The position numbers and the translations under genes are program-made. This document shows, piece after piece, positions 62,476 to 64,000 of a stretch of DNA of 64,000 bases (its first letter is position 1; the number at the start of each line of letters is the position of its first letter). Below the pieces are notes generated by a model. That model saw only the letters and a list, made by a program, of their open reading frames with translations, was not told the DNA's origin and made no database searches. Source of the DNA: an uncultured Pelagibacteraceae bacterium (GTDB lineage: Bacteria; Pseudomonadota; Alphaproteobacteria; Pelagibacterales; Pelagibacteraceae); NCBI GenBank assembly GCA_902537845.1, contig CACBDC010000003.1:30856-94855 (forward strand). Direction: 5' to 3'.

Positions 62476-63543
62476 ATGAAAAAATATAAAATTGCAGCAA
62501 TTGCTGGGGACGGAATAGGAAAAGAGGTTCTTCCTGAGAGCTTAAAAGTTTTAAAAGAGACGGCAAAAAAACATCAATTTCAATTACAATTTGACGAATT
62601 TGATTTTGCATCGTGTGATTATTATCAAAAAAATGGAAAAATGCTTCCGGATGATTGGAAAGAAAAAATATGCAACCATGACTCCATTTATTTTGGCGCT
62701 GTTGGCGATCCTGCAAAAGTACCAGATCATATAAGTCTTTGGGGGTCTTTGTTAAAATTTAGAAGAGAGTTTGATCAATATATAAACTTACGGCCTGTAA
62801 AATTATTTCAAGGAGTTCCGTGTCCTTTATCTAAAAAAAAACCAGGTGATATTGATATGTTAATTGTTCGAGAAAATACAGAAGGTGAATACTCTTCGGT
62901 TGGTGGTAGAATGTACAAAGGCTCAAAGAGAGAAATTGCAATTCAAGAAACGATAATGTCAAGACATGGTGTTGATAGAGTGCAAAAGTATGCTTTTGAG
63001 TTAGCAAAATCTAAAGGAAGAAAAAAAGTTACCAATGCCACTAAGTCAAACGGTATTTCAATTACAATGCCTTTTTGGGATGAAAGATTTAATGCTATTA
63101 AAAAAGATTACCCTGAAATTAAAACTGATCAATTTCATATTGATATTTTAACTGCAAGATTTGTTTTAACTCCAGAGTGGTTTGATGTTGTAGTAGCATC
63201 TAATTTGTTTGGAGATATTTTGTCTGATTTAGGTCCTGCTTGCACTGGAACTATTGGTATAGCGCCATCTGGAAATATAAATCCTGAAAAAAAATATCCA
63301 TCATTATTTGAACCAGTTCATGGTTCAGCACCGGATATTGCCGGCAAAGGGGTTGCAAACCCCATAGGCCAAATATGGTCTGGAGCATTAATGCTCGATC
63401 ATTTAGGGGAAAAAGAAGCAGCAAAATCCATATTAAATTCAATTGAAAAAACTCTATCTATTAAAGAAAACCGAACAAAAGATCTTCAAGGCACAAGTAA
63501 TACAGCTCAGTGTGCTAAAGCTGTTTTAAATAACATTAATTAA
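62476..63543 (+). CDS. ttuC: Tartrate/D-malate dehydrogenase-type beta-decarboxylating dehydrogenase
   Basis: Isopropylmalate/isocitrate dehydrogenase superfamily member, 355 residues. It has AGDGIGKEVLPESL, the substrate Arg in KFRREFDQYINLRPV, VRENTEGEYSSVGGRMYKG, and the signature NLFGDILSDLGPACTGTIGI. PVHGSAPDIAGKGVANP follows. The RENTEGEYS.VGG pattern favours the tartrate dehydrogenase/decarboxylase or D-malate dehydrogenase branch over LeuB. No leuCD genes are near. Substrate is uncertain. It starts 6 bp after the VTC gene but likely belongs to central metabolism. Confidence 0.82.
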   Translation: MKKYKIAAIAGDGIGKEVLPESLKVLKETAKKHQFQLQFDEFDFASCDYYQKNGKMLPDDWKEKICNHDSIYFGAVGDPAKVPDHISLWGSLLKFRREFDQYINLRPVKLFQGVPCPLSKKKPGDIDMLIVRENTEGEYSSVGGRMYKGSKREIAIQETIMSRHGVDRVQKYAFELAKSKGRKKVTNATKSNGISITMPFWDERFNAIKKDYPEIKTDQFHIDILTARFVLTPEWFDVVVASNLFGDILSDLGPACTGTIGIAPSGNINPEKKYPSLFEPVHGSAPDIAGKGVANPIGQIWSGALMLDHLGEKEAAKSILNSIEKTLSIKENRTKDLQGTSNTAQCAKAVLNNIN

Positions 63544-64000
63544 ATGTCAAAAATGAATTTACAAGATTCATTTAAAAAATTTTGTGAACAGAATGGGTTT
63601 GAAGAAAATACACAACAAAAAGAAATAATTTATTTATTAGATAAATTTTTCAATAATAAAGATACATTTTTAAGTAGAATTTTTAAAAAAAAAAAACTTT
63701 GTTTTTACTTACATGGAAAGGTGGGCGTAGGCAAAACAATGCTACTAAATTTTGTATACAATAGTTTGACGATTAAAAAGTATAGGGTTCATTTTAATGA
63801 ATTCATGATAAGTTTTCATGATTTTAGGCATAAAAAAAAAGATAATAATACCATTAGTTCATTTGTTAAAAAATTAAAAAGAAAATATGATCTAATTTAT
63901 TTAGATGAGTTTCAAGTTACTAATATTGTTGATGCAATGATATTGGGTAAATTATTTGAAATTATTTTTTCTGAAAATATTAAGATTATGATAACCACTA
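63544..64000 (+). CDS. zapE: ZapE/AFG1-family ATPase (3' truncated by window edge)
   Basis: The first 152 residues are visible; the frame is open to the window end. Walker A is LHGKVGVGKTMLLNFVY, followed by HFNEFMISFH, which matches the RVHFHEFM motif of the AFG1/ZapE family, and the Walker B YLDEFQVTNIVDAMIL. The family acts in cell division under low oxygen or stress and in mitochondrial protein quality control. Full-length members have about 350 residues. The ATG at 63544 directly follows the preceding stop codon. Confidence 0.9.
   Translation, partial: MSKMNLQDSFKKFCEQNGFEENTQQKEIIYLLDKFFNNKDTFLSRIFKKKKLCFYLHGKVGVGKTMLLNFVYNSLTIKKYRVHFNEFMISFHDFRHKKKDNNTISSFVKKLKRKYDLIYLDEFQVTNIVDAMILGKLFEIIFSENIKIMITT

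Noticed and set aside
62474..62716. 80-residue minus-strand ORF at the start of ttuC
   Set aside because: Antisense to the conserved nucleotide-binding region of the dehydrogenase, with no supporting signal.

Overview
The window is a compact, very AT-rich alphaproteobacterial chromosome segment. Genes overlap by a few bases or abut, and no gap exceeds about 135 bp. Alphaproteobacterial synteny blocks (rpsB-tsf-frr, lpxD-fabZ-lpxA-lpxI-lpxB, trpEGDC-lexA-gltX, ntrYX-trkA), the GTTC-N7-GTTC SOS operator and the streamlining point to the SAR11/Pelagibacterales group of marine bacteria. This assignment is an inference from composition and gene order, not from a database search. No rRNA, CRISPR array, insertion sequence or phage was seen. 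One tRNA is present.

Layout. 1-15773 (+): the 3' part of dnaE, then a structured leader and rpsB-tsf-frr, then an envelope run uppS-cdsA-dxr-bamA-skp-lpxD-fabZ-lpxA-lpxI-(sugar dehydrogenase)-lpxB and a histone-deacetylase-like hydrolase. 15756-17158: a tiny membrane ORF (-), an exported MsrB (+) and a Glu-Pro repeat membrane protein (+). 17163-25353 (-): a PpiD-like chaperone, trpE-trpG-trpD-trpC, lexA with its SOS box, gltX and a Cas4/RecB-like nuclease. 25417-32188 (+): tpiA, secG, pyrG, kdsA, eno, ftsB, lipA, a Coq10-like protein and a small membrane protein. 32181-34292 (-): ispDF, pgpA and a CinA-type amidohydrolase. 34341-49847 (+): ntrY-ntrX-trkA-trkH, then a glycerol module (gpsA, glpK, periplasmic binding protein, two ATPases, two permeases, DUF2160 protein), then gap. 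49844-53561: pyk and a coupled small ORF (-), pfkA and a hydratase-like gene (+), a small membrane protein (-). 53694-57686 (+): a Fur-box-controlled ferric iron ABC transporter with an inserted CxxC micro-protein. 57706-57782: tRNA-Arg(UCU). 57795-64000 (+): a galE-like epimerase, then DUF4956 membrane protein, CotH-like/beta-helix protein and VTC-type polyphosphate-polymerase-like protein, then a tartrate/isopropylmalate-dehydrogenase-family gene and the start of zapE.

How the parts fit. The glycerol transporter, kinase and glycerol-3-phosphate dehydrogenase would feed dihydroxyacetone phosphate to TpiA, Gap, enolase and pyruvate kinase, all encoded here. Together with an ATP-type phosphofructokinase this suggests a lower-glycolysis route centred on glycerol. 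The most notable regions are: (i) the DUF4956-CotH/beta-helix-VTC cassette next to the tRNA; (ii) the glycerol transporter, whose two ATPases have complementary degenerate motifs; (iii) the iron operon with twin Fur boxes, CxxC micro-protein and internal hairpin; (iv) a pseudoknot-like RNA in front of rpsB; (v) an NtrX with no GAFTGA loop.
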